64,000 nucleotides of DNA, taken from NCBI RefSeq assembly GCF_014639535.1, contig NZ_BMGA01000002.1, positions 310,001-374,000 on the forward strand, read 5' to 3'. Of this stretch, positions 53,570 through 63,127 are shown in pieces. The notes beneath the pieces are model-generated. The model was not told where the DNA came from, searched no databases, and saw nothing but the letters and a program-made list of their open reading frames with translations. The stretch comes from Flavobacterium palustre (GTDB lineage: Bacteria > Bacteroidota > Bacteroidia > Flavobacteriales > Flavobacteriaceae). How positions within the stretch are numbered: position 1 is the stretch's first letter; every line of letters begins with the position of its first letter. The position numbers were made by a program, and so were the translations under genes.

Positions 53570-53583
53570 TTTACAATGGTAAA
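53570..53583 (+). promoter_or_regulatory. Operator-like site O4 over the XRE start codon
   Basis: TTTACAATGGTAAA differs from TTTACA-N2-TGTAAA at one base and contains the ATG (53576) of the regulator. Confidence 0.5.
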
Positions 53584-54040
53584 CACTGATGATTTTATTA
53601 AAAGACTTGAAATGATACTGGATTATTACGGCATCAATGCTTCAGCATTTGCCGATAAAATTGGCGTGCAACGTTCCAGTTTGTCTCACCTGCTTTCAGG
53701 GAGAAACAAACCCAGTTTGGATTTTATCCTCAAAATTATGGACGTTTATCCAGATGTTGATTTGTATTGGATTTTAAATGGAAAAGGCACTTTTCCTAAA
53801 AATAACGCAATAACAACTGATTCAGAACCAAAAATTGCCACCGCTCCTATTCTAGCTCCGACGAACCCAAATCCAGTAATCCCTGAAGACTTATTTTCGG
53901 TCAATATTACAGAAGAAAAAAAAGCAACTTCTATGCAGCATTCTCCGGGTGAAATAATAAATAACAACCATGAAAAAGATATTGAAAAAATAGTATTTTT
54001 CTATAAAGACGGAACTTTTAAAACCTTCAAGCCAAATTAA
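53576..54040 (+). CDS. XRE-family helix-turn-helix regulator
   Basis: The 154-residue protein has an N-terminal HTH_3 domain (about residues 8-64; NASAFADKIGVQRSSLSHLLSGRNKPSLDFILKI), a long low-complexity linker (about 75-125) and a short C-terminal strand KIVFFYKDGTFKTFKPN. The HTH is of the phage-repressor type, but no phage gene is nearby. Four TTTACA-N2-TGTAAA-like sites lie in the divergent region, one over its own -7 box and one over its start, so autorepression is likely. A hairpin terminator follows. Confidence 0.88.
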   Translation: MVNTDDFIKRLEMILDYYGINASAFADKIGVQRSSLSHLLSGRNKPSLDFILKIMDVYPDVDLYWILNGKGTFPKNNAITTDSEPKIATAPILAPTNPNPVIPEDLFSVNITEEKKATSMQHSPGEIINNNHEKDIEKIVFFYKDGTFKTFKPN

Positions 54041-54043
54041 AAA

Positions 54044-54082
54044 AATAGCCCTAAATGCTTTTTAATTACATTTAGAGCTATT
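54044..54082. terminator. Terminator between XRE gene and propeller lipoprotein gene
   Basis: AATAGCCCTAAATG (54044-54057) pairs with CATTTAGAGCTATT (54069-54082) with one mismatch; it serves converging genes. Confidence 0.78.
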
Positions 54083-54103
54083 AAAAACAAGTAAAACCTA
54101 CTC

Positions 54104-55105
54104 TTACTTTCTTATAACAAATATTGAGGTAACTCCTGCTTCTGTTCTTACAGTCAATGGAGTAGCATCTCCTGAAATTGTAGCTCTGGCAAAACTCAAA
54201 ACCTTTCCTCCTCCATTCAACCGTTCCGCAACATAAGCTATGTCTGTAGCGTAGTCATAAGCTACATCTACAGGGTTTCCTAATTGTGAATTAGGCCCAT
54301 AAATACGTATTTGATTACTCGTACTAATAGTTCCCATATTAGCTGTTGAGGCAAAAACACTCATAAAATTTTTGATAAAAATCAATCCTCCATCAGAGTC
54401 AGAAGCAGCAGCCCCAACATCCGTAAGTACCATTACATTATCTTTAGCCGAATAACTAATTCCATGTGTTCTTACGAGTCCCTCAATGGTAACGCGTTTA
54501 GTAGCGGTAATTGCTCCCGATGCGTTACTCATAATATTCTTAAACTGTACAATATCACCCGTTAGATCAACTACTGCGTACAAATCATTTCCTTCCATGT
54601 GTATTCCCCACAATTTGAAATTAACGGTATAAGAATTTAAAAGCATAAAACCAGTGGCAGTTTTTTTGTAAACCAATAATTTATTTACCAATCCATTTGA
54701 AGCCGATTCGTCCTGAGCAACAATAATTTTATCTCCAGAAACTGCTGTTTCTCTTGCATTGGTAAAATCTAAATTAGAACCATTCAAAGACAGACTTAAG
54801 GATACCGAACCCGATGCTGCTGCAGCTTTAACACCTGAATAAGCTTCCAGCCTGTTATTAGTACGTGAAGCTACAATAAGAGTATCCGTCTTAGGATTAT
54901 ACGAAACACCTTCTGCATCTAAAGAAGAAATAGTAAACGATTTTACCATTGCATTTGGCTCTAATAAATTAACATAAGTTACTTTTCCTGAAGTATTACT
55001 TGATGTTACTAATGTCAATTCGGGATTACTTACAGGAGCATCATCATTATCACAGGAAACAAATGCCATTGCTACAACAGCACAAGAGAAGAATAGATTT
55101 TTCAT
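54104..55105 (-). CDS. Lipoprotein with predicted beta-propeller
   Basis: The 333-residue protein has a lipoprotein signal ending AFVSC (Cys19) followed by DNDD, an acidic export signal common in Bacteroidota surface lipoproteins. The body has repeated strands of NHL/YncE-like propeller character (GVSYNPKTDTLIVASRTNNRLEAY, GISYSAKDNVMVLTDVG, DVAYDYATDIAYVAERLNGGG). Such proteins bind ligands or partner proteins at the cell surface; none is known here. It is transcribed alone. Confidence 0.78.
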   Translation of the reverse strand: MKNLFFSCAVVAMAFVSCDNDDAPVSNPELTLVTSSNTSGKVTYVNLLEPNAMVKSFTISSLDAEGVSYNPKTDTLIVASRTNNRLEAYSGVKAAAASGSVSLSLSLNGSNLDFTNARETAVSGDKIIVAQDESASNGLVNKLLVYKKTATGFMLLNSYTVNFKLWGIHMEGNDLYAVVDLTGDIVQFKNIMSNASGAITATKRVTIEGLVRTHGISYSAKDNVMVLTDVGAAASDSDGGLIFIKNFMSVFASTANMGTISTSNQIRIYGPNSQLGNPVDVAYDYATDIAYVAERLNGGGKVLSFARATISGDATPLTVRTEAGVTSIFVIRK

Positions 55106-55261
55106 AACTATAATTTTAAAGTTTATTCCATTTACGAAAAAAACAATTTCCCGGTTTTAAAAAAATCTATTTTTTTTATAAAAAAAATCCGTTCTCTTTT
55201 TTAATAATAAAAGCTATAATTTAAAAATATAAAAAGCTATTTTTGAGAAAAAACCTATTTC

Positions 55262-55927
55262 ATGCTCAAACGATTACTCAGCTATTTCTACCCTATAAAA
55301 ATTCACACCCAAAAATCGACTTTAAGTCAGTCTCTGGAAATAACCTGGGCCAACGGTAATTTAGTTATGGATTCGGAAAACACGAATTATTCGTATGGGA
55401 GTTTACAGCGGATTTTAAAATTGGGCTTGAAAAATATTGGCTTTGCCAAAATAAAAAAAATGGAATCCATCTTGGTGCTTGGCGTTGCCGGAGGAAGCGT
55501 TATCAAAACGCTGGTTGATGAAATCCAATTTAAGGGAAATATTACAGGAGTTGAAATTGATGCCGAAATTATCAAAATGGCTAATCAGTATTTCAAACTG
55601 GATGAAATGAAACAGCTTCAAATTGTAATAGACGACGCTTTTGAATTTGTTTTGAAAACCAAAGAAAAATACAATCTCATCATTATTGATGTTTTTCAGG
55701 ATACCAAAATGCCAAATTTTCTTTTTGAATCTTTCTTTATCAATCGCGTTTGTTTTTTGCTGAAAAGCAAAGGATTTATTCTTTTTAACACCATGCTTTT
55801 AAATAATGCGGAGAATCTTCGCAATCAAAAGTTGATTGACGAATTTAAATCCGAAAATTTTTCAATTAAAACCATTCCCAGAGTTGAAAAACACAACGAA
55901 CTGATTGTCATTGAAAAATTGACTTAA
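55262..55927 (+). CDS. Spermidine-synthase-like methyltransferase-fold protein
   Basis: The 221-residue protein has a Rossmann fold with ILVLGVAGGSVIKTLV and GVEIDAEIIKMANQYF for a decarboxy-SAM or SAM-like cofactor, then IDDAFEFV and LIIIDVFQD. It lacks the N-terminal tetramer domain and the normal Asp set of true spermidine synthases, so polyamine synthesis is doubtful. Compact forms of this type are common and uncharacterised. A TATTTTTG box (55238-55245) lies just upstream. Confidence 0.78.
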   Translation: MLKRLLSYFYPIKIHTQKSTLSQSLEITWANGNLVMDSENTNYSYGSLQRILKLGLKNIGFAKIKKMESILVLGVAGGSVIKTLVDEIQFKGNITGVEIDAEIIKMANQYFKLDEMKQLQIVIDDAFEFVLKTKEKYNLIIIDVFQDTKMPNFLFESFFINRVCFLLKSKGFILFNTMLLNNAENLRNQKLIDEFKSENFSIKTIPRVEKHNELIVIEKLT

Positions 55928-55931
55928 AAAA

Positions 55932-56069
55932 TTAGCCACGAATTCACTAATTTAATTTTTTTCAATTCTTTTTTAATTTCACAAATTCTACTTTTAGCTA
56001 TTAGTGAAATAGCAATCTGACTTTTGTTAAATTCAGATTTAATGTAAAAAATCGTGAATTCGTGGCTAA
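55932..56069. repeat. 16-bp inverted repeat between spermidine-synthase-like gene and kdsB
   Basis: TTAGCCACGAATTCAC (55932-55947) is repeated in inverted form as GTGAATTCGTGGCTAA (56054-56069), 106 bases apart. The whole unit looks like a dispersed flavobacterial intergenic element. Confidence 0.65.
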
Positions 56070-56081
56070 AAAATTTGAGTA

Positions 56082-56807
56082 TTAAACAATCTTTCTTGCT
56101 TTTTCCAAGTCTTCTTTCGTGTCAATACCAATTCCGGCATGAGTGGTTTCGACCATTTTAATTTGTTTTCCAAATTCCAAATAACGTAATTGTTCCAGTT
56201 TTTCAGAAGCTTCTAAAGATTTCATTGGCAAATGATAAAAATCCAATAAAGCCTGTTTTCTAAAAGCATAAACTCCGATGTGTTTCATATAACGAACACC
56301 TACATTTTGCTCTCTTGGATACGGAATTACCGAACGTGAAAAATACAACGCAAAATTATTTTGGTTCACCACCACTTTCACATTATTCGGATTGTTTATT
56401 TCTTCCTCTTCTTTGATTTCATACATCAACGAAGCCAAATCAACTTTTTTATCCACGTCATTTTTAAAAACTTCAATAACCTCTTTCAAAGGTTCGGCAT
56501 TGATGAAAGGTTCGTCTCCTTGTACATTGATGACAATATCAACATCAAGACTTTCCACCGCTTCAGCAATTCGGTCACTCCCCGATTCATGTTCTTTGAT
56601 ACTCATAATGGCTTTTCCGCCATGAGCTGTAATTTCATCAAAAATTAAGTTCGAATCCGTTACCACAAAAACATCGTCAAATAAATTAGTATTTACTGCG
56701 GCTTGATAGGTTCTTAAAATGACTGTTTTTCCTCCCAAATCCTGCATTAATTTAGCGTGAAATCTGGTTGAGGCGTAACGTGCGGGAATGACTGCTATTA
56801 TTTTCAT
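56082..56807 (-). CDS. kdsB: 3-deoxy-manno-octulosonate cytidylyltransferase
   Basis: The 241-residue protein has the CTP-binding N-terminus [35 protein letters not shown] with the metal-binding Asp, and the C-terminal [14 protein letters not shown]. It activates Kdo as CMP-Kdo for lipopolysaccharide core synthesis in the cytoplasm. The length fits KdsB (about 245-250). Confidence 0.96.
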   Translation of the reverse strand: MKIIAVIPARYASTRFHAKLMQDLGGKTVILRTYQAAVNTNLFDDVFVVTDSNLIFDEITAHGGKAIMSIKEHESGSDRIAEAVESLDVDIVINVQGDEPFINAEPLKEVIEVFKNDVDKKVDLASLMYEIKEEEEINNPNNVKVVVNQNNFALYFSRSVIPYPREQNVGVRYMKHIGVYAFRKQALLDFYHLPMKSLEASEKLEQLRYLEFGKQIKMVETTHAGIGIDTKEDLEKARKIV

Positions 56808-56875
56808 TTGATATTTATTTTGCCAAAGGCAGAAAGTGGCAAAGATATATTTTTTAAGTAATTAACAATATGATT

Positions 56876-57802
56876 CTATTCGTCTTTCATCGAATCCCAA
56901 AAATCAGCATCAAGTTTTTTAATTTCGATTGTTTGCTCTATTTGCATTCCGAGACCATAATCGTATATATATTCTGCTAATTCCTTTCCATCAATTAAAA
57001 CTATTGTGGTTGAACCATTCAAGCTATTAACGTAATCAATTGCTCCTTTCGAATAATATGATGTGGTAATGAAAACTCCTTTGTTAGATTGAGCAACAGC
57101 TAAAGCTCCAACAAACTTTTGGATTTCTTCTCTTCCAATACAATTTTCTACTTTATATCTTTTGGCTTGAATGTGTATTCTTCCAAACCCAAGTACATCT
57201 TCTTTTATAATACCATCAATTCCTCCATCATTTGACAATTTTGTAACCAAACCCGAATTTTCAATTTCTCCACCATAACCCATTTTTTGAAGAAGCATCA
57301 CTACTAATTTCTCAAATGAAACCGGTGTTTTCAATAAAATAGTATCAATAATATCGGAATACACAGAATCTCGAATATTTGCGAAAGAAGAATATAAAAT
57401 TTCTTGAGGTGTAAGTTCTGAAGTTGTTTCTACAACGCTAACTAAATTACCAATATTTTTTTTCTTTTGTTTATTAGGCTCTCTTATTTCTAATTGCTTT
57501 TCTATATAAGAATTTATTTTACTAGGTGTACTAAGTAAATTTATTCCTATTTGATTTATTTTATATATTCCTCTTTTAGGCTTATCCAAAAGACCTCCCA
57601 TATTTAAATAACTCAAAGCCCAAGATATACGATCATAAAAAATATAACCATTTCCAGACGGATATATTTCATTAATTTCTTGTTCAGAAAGATTAAAATA
57701 TTTAGACAATGGCTCAACAAAATCTCGAAGTCTCATTGTTTCGTTTTTCAATAATAATTGCATTGCAGGAATCCTAATTTCATCATGCTTCGGTATAGCC
57801 AT
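56876..57802 (-). CDS. mrr: Mrr-type restriction endonuclease
   Basis: The 308-residue protein has the N-terminal Mrr winged-helix domain (about residues 5-95) and a C-terminal PD-(D/E)xK Mrr_cat domain with DGGIDG (192-197, Asp196) and QAK (212-214), followed by REEIQKFVGALAVAQSNKGVFITTS. Both domains are complete, as in E. coli Mrr (304 residues), a type IV enzyme that cuts methylated DNA. No methyltransferase lies beside it, which fits type IV action. It is probably an anti-foreign-DNA gene. Confidence 0.92.
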   Translation of the reverse strand: MAIPKHDEIRIPAMQLLLKNETMRLRDFVEPLSKYFNLSEQEINEIYPSGNGYIFYDRISWALSYLNMGGLLDKPKRGIYKINQIGINLLSTPSKINSYIEKQLEIREPNKQKKKNIGNLVSVVETTSELTPQEILYSSFANIRDSVYSDIIDTILLKTPVSFEKLVVMLLQKMGYGGEIENSGLVTKLSNDGGIDGIIKEDVLGFGRIHIQAKRYKVENCIGREEIQKFVGALAVAQSNKGVFITTSYYSKGAIDYVNSLNGSTTIVLIDGKELAEYIYDYGLGMQIEQTIEIKKLDADFWDSMKDE

Positions 57803-57959
57803 TTATTTATTTCAAGATTTATAGATTAGTTTCTGAATATTTTCAGAATTATTTTTCAAATATATGATTTTTTACTAAAAATCTTATACAATATCACTCG
57901 AAGTCATACTCCCCAAAAAAACATTTTTTCATTAAACAAATACTGTAAGACTAGCAAAA

Positions 57960-59036
57960 TCAATGTTCCCCATAACCTACATCGTCCATTTTACCATTAA
58001 ACACTTTGTATTGAATGATAAAATAACCAATAACCAAAGCCAAAGCAATAGCGAACCAATACACCCCTACTGACAAAGCATAATCTTCATTAGCAACATT
58101 ATAAATTGTTAAAGATGGATTTATTTTGTTTATTGAAGGCAAGACTTCCGGGAAAATGGAAGCAGTTGTCGAAGTAAATCCGCCCACGAGGAAAAGACTC
58201 GAAAACAGAAATCCTGTTCCGTCTTTTTTAAACGTTCTGACTTTAAATAATCCAAACAAACCTATGAAACAGATTAAAGGAAAAATAAAAAGTAACGGAT
58301 TATCCAGAAAATTATGAAAAGGTTCTTTCTCGATAATATGCCAAACAGAAAGGGAAACAATTACGAGTGCCAACAGCACAAAATTTAATTTATAAACCAC
58401 CTCCTTTAATTGGGCATTTAAAGATGAATTTGTTTTAAAAATAATCCAATTGGCGCCATGAATCATCAAAGCCACCACACTCACCACACCCAGAAAAAGT
58501 GTAAACCAGTCAATAATTCCGAGTTCGGTGGCTTCCGGACTGAATGTAGGATTCCATAATGGAAGGAAGAAAAAATGCGGTTCCTGAGTAGCAACTCCAT
58601 TAGTTACCATACCGAGATTAACCCCACGAACGACATTCCCTAAAGCCATCCCGAAAAACAAAGCCAATAACAAACTGGCTATTCCAAAGGCTTTATCCCA
58701 AACTGCTTCCCACATGTGATTGTGAATTTGTCCGCGCAATTCTAAGCCAACAGCCCTAAAAATCAACAACCACAAAATCATCATCAACGGCAGATAAAAT
58801 CCACTAAACGAAGCCGCATACAAGGTTGGAAAAGCATAAAACAAAATACCTCCTGCGGCAATCAGCCATACTTCATTGGCATCCCAAAAGGGTCCAATCG
58901 CATTCGTAATTGCTTTTTTATCTTTTTCAGTTTTAGCAAAAAACAAGTGAATGATTCCCGCTCCAAAATCGTAACCATCCAGCACCAAATAAGTAGCCAA
59001 AATGCCTATTAACACAACATACCAAAAGAATTCCAT
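57960..59036 (-). CDS. cydB: Cytochrome bd ubiquinol oxidase subunit II
   Basis: The 358-residue protein has eight or nine hydrophobic helices and the CydB signature DGYDFGAGIIHLFFAKTEKDKKA and FWDANEVWLIAAGG near the N-terminus. With CydA it forms the high-affinity oxidase that reduces oxygen with quinol, useful in low oxygen. Three bases separate it from cydA. No CydX is evident after it. Confidence 0.96.
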   Translation of the reverse strand: MEFFWYVVLIGILATYLVLDGYDFGAGIIHLFFAKTEKDKKAITNAIGPFWDANEVWLIAAGGILFYAFPTLYAASFSGFYLPLMMILWLLIFRAVGLELRGQIHNHMWEAVWDKAFGIASLLLALFFGMALGNVVRGVNLGMVTNGVATQEPHFFFLPLWNPTFSPEATELGIIDWFTLFLGVVSVVALMIHGANWIIFKTNSSLNAQLKEVVYKLNFVLLALVIVSLSVWHIIEKEPFHNFLDNPLLFIFPLICFIGLFGLFKVRTFKKDGTGFLFSSLFLVGGFTSTTASIFPEVLPSINKINPSLTIYNVANEDYALSVGVYWFAIALALVIGYFIIQYKVFNGKMDDVGYGEH

Positions 59037-59039
59037 AGT

Positions 59040-60371
59040 TTATTTTTTTACTGGTTCCGGACCATGATAAATAATTTTTCCAACTAAAATCGCAAACAAC
59101 ATTCCTAACAACGCATACAAACCAACAAATCCCATTAGCGTAAATAAGGTATTTCCTGAAGAAACTGTTGGTGAAGCCCCATCGGCAGTGCGCAATAAAT
59201 CATACACTAACCAAGGTTGTCGTCCTAATTCTGCGGTGTACCAACCTGTAATATTAGCGATATATGGAAATGGCATTAAGAACATAAAAGCACACAAAAG
59301 CCATTTGGTTTGAAATAATTTATTTCGAGTCAATTGAAAAGCTGCCAATAACATCACACCTATAAAAAGCGTTCCTAAGCCCACCATAATGTGATAGGCA
59401 TAATACAAACCGGAAATATTGGTAGGATGCTTGTCTATCGCAAACTGATCCAATCCTTTCACTTCGGTATCCCAATTTCCATAAGTTAGAAAACTCAACA
59501 CATTAGGCACAGCAATCTTATTATCCAGTTTTTTGTCTTTTACATCGGGTTGTCCTATCAATACAATTTCGGCTCCTTTTTTCTCAGTATGAAAAATTCC
59601 TTCCATCGCTGCAAATGTTACCGGCTGGTGTTTCACCACGTTTTTAGCCAATAAATCGCCTGTAGGCATGGCAACAATAATACTCGAAATCAATCCGAAA
59701 ACCACTCCGGTTTTCAAAAACAATTTTCCGTAAGACACATTTTTGTTCAATAAAATATAAAAAGCGCCTATTCCTGCTACTACAAAAGAACTGGTAACCA
59801 TAGACGCCATTTGATTGTGTAAATATGAAGGCCACAACCACTCATTAGTAAACAAAGCCGAGAAATTAGTCAATACAAATTTCCCGTTAGCCAACATCTC
59901 ATACCCCACAGGATGCTGCATCCAGGAATGAGTAGCAATAATTAGAAATCCGCTCGCCCATGAGCCCAGACAAATCAGCAATCCGGTTACAAAATGCCAT
60001 CGGTGACCGAGGATTTTTTCACCAAATAAAAACATTCCTAAAAAAGAAGATTCTAAAAAGAAAGAGAACATCCCTTCCATAGCCAGAGTTTGCCCAATAA
60101 TCCCGCCTGTCAATTCAGAAAATTTAGCCCAATTGGTTCCAAACTGAAATTCCATTGGGATTCCCGTAACCACACCCATAGCAAAATTGAGTGCAAAAAT
60201 ACGCATCCAGAAATGCGTTGCCTTGTTATAATGTGGGTCATTGGTTTTTAAAAATTTCCATTTGAAATAAACAATGATTAACGAAAGTCCCATTGTTAGT
60301 TGCGGAAATAAATAGTGAAAAGTAATGGTGAACGCAAATTGCATTCGGTCATAAAAGAGCATTTCTTCCAT
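59040..60371 (-). CDS. cydA: Cytochrome bd ubiquinol oxidase subunit I
   Basis: Using the ATG at 60371 the product has 443 residues (MEEMLFYDRMQFAFTITFHYLFPQ). The haem ligand His in FHYLFP, the quinol-site GRQPWLVYDLLRT and EGMFSFFLESSFLG are present. The Q-loop is short, the form seen outside Enterobacteria. The frame extends to a TTG at 60401, but that codon lies in a TAATTTTG promoter box (60406-60399), so it is unlikely to be in the mRNA. Confidence 0.95.
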   Translation of the reverse strand: MEEMLFYDRMQFAFTITFHYLFPQLTMGLSLIIVYFKWKFLKTNDPHYNKATHFWMRIFALNFAMGVVTGIPMEFQFGTNWAKFSELTGGIIGQTLAMEGMFSFFLESSFLGMFLFGEKILGHRWHFVTGLLICLGSWASGFLIIATHSWMQHPVGYEMLANGKFVLTNFSALFTNEWLWPSYLHNQMASMVTSSFVVAGIGAFYILLNKNVSYGKLFLKTGVVFGLISSIIVAMPTGDLLAKNVVKHQPVTFAAMEGIFHTEKKGAEIVLIGQPDVKDKKLDNKIAVPNVLSFLTYGNWDTEVKGLDQFAIDKHPTNISGLYYAYHIMVGLGTLFIGVMLLAAFQLTRNKLFQTKWLLCAFMFLMPFPYIANITGWYTAELGRQPWLVYDLLRTADGASPTVSSGNTLFTLMGFVGLYALLGMLFAILVGKIIYHGPEPVKK

Positions 60372-60398
60372 AAGTGGTAGTTTGTTTATGAAGTCCCA

Positions 60399-60406
60399 CA
60401 AAATTA
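60399..60406 (-). promoter_or_regulatory. -7 box of cydAB
   Basis: TAATTTTG on the minus strand matches TAnnTTTG. No clear -33 element is visible. It overlaps the alternative TTG start of cydA. Confidence 0.5.
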
Positions 60407-60500
60407 CCCATTATAACCCGAATTGACATCCTTTTAAAAGAAATTATCCCCGGATATTTATTAAACTTTTCAACAATTCTAAAATTTTACATCAGAACTA

Positions 60501-61094
60501 TTATTCGTCTTTTAAAATTCCTTTCGCTACACTTTCGTTAATCAATCCTTCCGCATAATTCCACAAGCTTTTTGAACCTTCTTTTATAACACTCTTTTTT
60601 TCGTAAACTTTTTTATACCCCACTCCAAACTCTTTCCAGGTTCCTCCATTGTTTGAAGTATTTTGTAACAAAGGTTCTAATCTGTCCATGGCTTTGGCAA
60701 ACTTGGCTTCGTTAGTTTCACCTGCCTCAAATTCTTCCCAAACAGCAATCAATTCCTCAGCTTGTTCCTTTGGCAATAAGCCAAAAATACGATTCGCTGC
60801 CAATCGTTCTTCATCAGTATTCGAATGATTTTTTTGTGAATCGTAAATAAAAGTATCTCCGGCGTCAATCTCAACTATATCGTGTATCAAAACCATTTTT
60901 AACACTTTCAAAACATCAATGGGTTCATCAGAATGTTGGGCTAATACAATCGCCATTAAAGCCAAATGCCAGCTGTGTTCAGCATCGTTTTCATTGCGGT
61001 CACTGTTAAATAACTTCGTTTTTCGCTGAATGTATTTTACTTTATCAATTTCTTTTATAAAAGCAATTTGATTCAATAAGTCTGCTGAATTCAT
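60501..61094 (-). CDS. HD-domain hydrolase (YfbR/HDDC2-like 5'-deoxynucleotidase)
   Basis: The 197-residue protein has the metal-binding HD set: His in NDAEHSWHLALMAIVLAQ, the HD pair in VLIHDIVEIDAGDTF, and a later Asp in KAMDRLEPLLQN. These features and the length fit HDDC2/YfbR-type 5'-deoxynucleotidases that release deoxynucleosides from dNMPs. It is alone between cydA and the persulfide dioxygenase gene. Confidence 0.87.
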   Translation of the reverse strand: MNSADLLNQIAFIKEIDKVKYIQRKTKLFNSDRNENDAEHSWHLALMAIVLAQHSDEPIDVLKVLKMVLIHDIVEIDAGDTFIYDSQKNHSNTDEERLAANRIFGLLPKEQAEELIAVWEEFEAGETNEAKFAKAMDRLEPLLQNTSNNGGTWKEFGVGYKKVYEKKSVIKEGSKSLWNYAEGLINESVAKGILKDE

Positions 61095-61266
61095 ATTATA
61101 GATGGTTTTAGTAAAACTGTAAAATTACAAAATGCTTTTTCCTTAATCAAATTACACTTTTCGTCTTTGATTTAGTATTCTAATCCCTATTTCTTTTTAA
61201 AATATTCCTTTCTAAAAAAAGCTATTTTCTGTAACTTTAGTCACTATATCCCGCTCAGGCAAACTT

Positions 61267-61274
61267 TATCTTTG
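61267..61274 (+). promoter_or_regulatory. -7 box of the persulfide dioxygenase gene
   Basis: TATCTTTG matches TAnnTTTG and covers the alternative TTG start at 61272, favouring the ATG at 61302. Confidence 0.55.
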
Positions 61275-61301
61275 CTATATCAAATTAAAAAAATCATTTT
61301 T

Positions 61302-62720
61302 ATGAAAATCGAACAAATATATACCGGATGTCTGGCTCAGGGAGCTTATTATATTACTTCTAATGGTGAAGCAGCAATTATTGACCCACTACGTGAAGTA
61401 CAACCTTACTTAGAGCGTTTAGAGCGTGACAATGTAAAACTAAAATACATTTTTGAAACTCATTTCCATGCTGATTTCGTTTCGGGACATGTGGATTTGA
61501 GTAAAGCAACAGCTGCTCCAATTGTTTACGGACCAACTGCCCAGCCTGAATTTGACGCTATAATTGCTACTGATGGTCAGGAATTTGCAATAGGAACTAT
61601 TAAAATAAAAGTTTTGCACACACCGGGACATACGATGGAAAGTACTACTTATTTATTAGTTGACGAAAATGGAAATCAACATGCCATTTTCTCCGGAGAC
61701 ACTTTGTTTATTGGTGATGTTGGTCGTCCTGATTTGGCTCAAAAAGCCGCTCACATGACTCAGGAACAATTAGCAGCTACATTATACCATTCGTTAAGAG
61801 ACAAAATCATGACTCTGCCGGATGATGTAATTGTATATCCTGCGCATGGTGCCGGAAGTGCCTGTGGTAAAAATATGAGTAAAGAAACCGTTTCAACTAT
61901 TGGTAACCAAAAAGTAACTAATTATGCTTTGAGAGCTAACATGACCGAAGCTGAATTTATCAAAGAAGTAACCGACGGATTATTGCCTCCACCTGCTTAT
62001 TTTGGAATGAATGTAGCAATGAACAAACAAGGCTACGAAAGTTTTGAATCGGTTTTAAACCACGGAATGAAAGCTATTCCTGCAAAAGATTTTGAAGCTG
62101 TTGCCGAAGATTCAGGAGCATTAATTTTAGACACCCGTAAAAACTCGGAGTTTGCCAAAGGTTTTATTCCGCAATCTATCAATATTGGGATTGAAGGCGA
62201 TTTTGCTCCATGGGTTGGTGCTTTAATTGCCGACGTAAAACAGCCTATTATTTTAGTTACCGAAATCGATCAGGAAGAAGAAACAGTAACCCGCCTGAGT
62301 CGTGTAGGTTTTGACAACATCATTGGTCATCTTGAAGGCGGTTTTAAAGCCTGGCAGGAAGCAGGATTTGAAATTGACAGTATCAACAGAATTTCTGCAG
62401 AACAATTTTCACGTGAAGTAAAAATTGGCGAAAGCAAAATTATCGATGTCCGTAAAGAAAGTGAATATGCCGCTGAACATGTTGAAGAAGCTTTTTCAAA
62501 ACCTTTGGCTTATATCAACGATTGGATAAAAGACATTAATCCTCAGGAAAATTTTTACCTTCATTGTGCCGGCGGATACCGAAGCATGATTGCTGCATCC
62601 ATTTTGCAGGCCAGAGGTTTTAGAAATTTTACTGAAATTGAGGGTGGTTTTAATGCCATTGCAAAAACCTCAATTCCTAAAACTGATTTTGTGTGCCAAA
62701 GCAAAACATTAAACAATTAA
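61302..62720 (+). CDS. Metallo-beta-lactamase/rhodanese protein (persulfide dioxygenase type)
   Basis: With the ATG at 61302 the product has 472 residues. The N-terminal metallo-beta-lactamase domain (about 1-240) has THFHADFVSGH, HTPGHTMEST and FSGDTLFIGDVGRPD. The last position of HxHxDH is Phe, fitting the single-iron persulfide dioxygenases. Two rhodanese domains follow: the first (about 250-355) has no Cys in its active loop (LVTEIDQEE) and should be inactive, while the second (about 365-465) has HCAGGYRS with the catalytic Cys. It probably oxidises glutathione-like persulfide or sulfide-derived sulfur in the cytoplasm. Confidence 0.92.
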   Translation: MKIEQIYTGCLAQGAYYITSNGEAAIIDPLREVQPYLERLERDNVKLKYIFETHFHADFVSGHVDLSKATAAPIVYGPTAQPEFDAIIATDGQEFAIGTIKIKVLHTPGHTMESTTYLLVDENGNQHAIFSGDTLFIGDVGRPDLAQKAAHMTQEQLAATLYHSLRDKIMTLPDDVIVYPAHGAGSACGKNMSKETVSTIGNQKVTNYALRANMTEAEFIKEVTDGLLPPPAYFGMNVAMNKQGYESFESVLNHGMKAIPAKDFEAVAEDSGALILDTRKNSEFAKGFIPQSINIGIEGDFAPWVGALIADVKQPIILVTEIDQEEETVTRLSRVGFDNIIGHLEGGFKAWQEAGFEIDSINRISAEQFSREVKIGESKIIDVRKESEYAAEHVEEAFSKPLAYINDWIKDINPQENFYLHCAGGYRSMIAASILQARGFRNFTEIEGGFNAIAKTSIPKTDFVCQSKTLNN

Positions 62721-62800
62721 TTTATTGATTTTTAGCCAATTAATCCTTAAATTTATAGTATGATTTGCATGTGTTTTTAACCTTTTAAATTCTAGAAATC

Positions 62801-63019
62801 ATGAAACATAATATAGGAAAAACCGACAAAACAATCCGTGTAATTATTGCTGTAGCTATAATGACATTGTATTTTACAGGCAATGTTGCCGGAAATTTAG
62901 GAATTGCATTAATGGCCTTTGCTGTAATTTTATTAATTACTGTAGGAATCAATTTTTGCCCGTTCTACACACCCTGGGGAATTGATACTTACAAAAAGAA
63001 CAAAGAAAAATTAAGCTAA
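62801..63019 (+). CDS. DUF2892 (YgaP-like) membrane protein
   Basis: The 72-residue protein starts KHNIGKTDKTIRVIIAVAIMTLYFTGNVAGNLG and has two membrane helices, ending in CPFYTPWGIDTYKK. This is the DUF2892 module that in YgaP is fused to a rhodanese domain. Here it follows a rhodanese-containing protein as a separate gene, so a shared role in sulfur transfer at the membrane is plausible. Confidence 0.88.
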   Translation: MKHNIGKTDKTIRVIIAVAIMTLYFTGNVAGNLGIALMAFAVILLITVGINFCPFYTPWGIDTYKKNKEKLS

Positions 63020-63127
63020 TTCAATGCTTGAATCAAAAAGATAAACTAAGACAGGTTTTGAGCTACAAAAAATAGTTTTTATAGCTCTGTATAATTATGT
63101 CTTTGAATATCATAAAAAAAAATATTT

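Noticed and set aside
53261-54040. Prophage or toxin-antitoxin locus around the XRE gene
   Set aside because: The partner is an ordinary M14 peptidase and no phage or toxin gene is near; a regulator with multiple operators explains the region.
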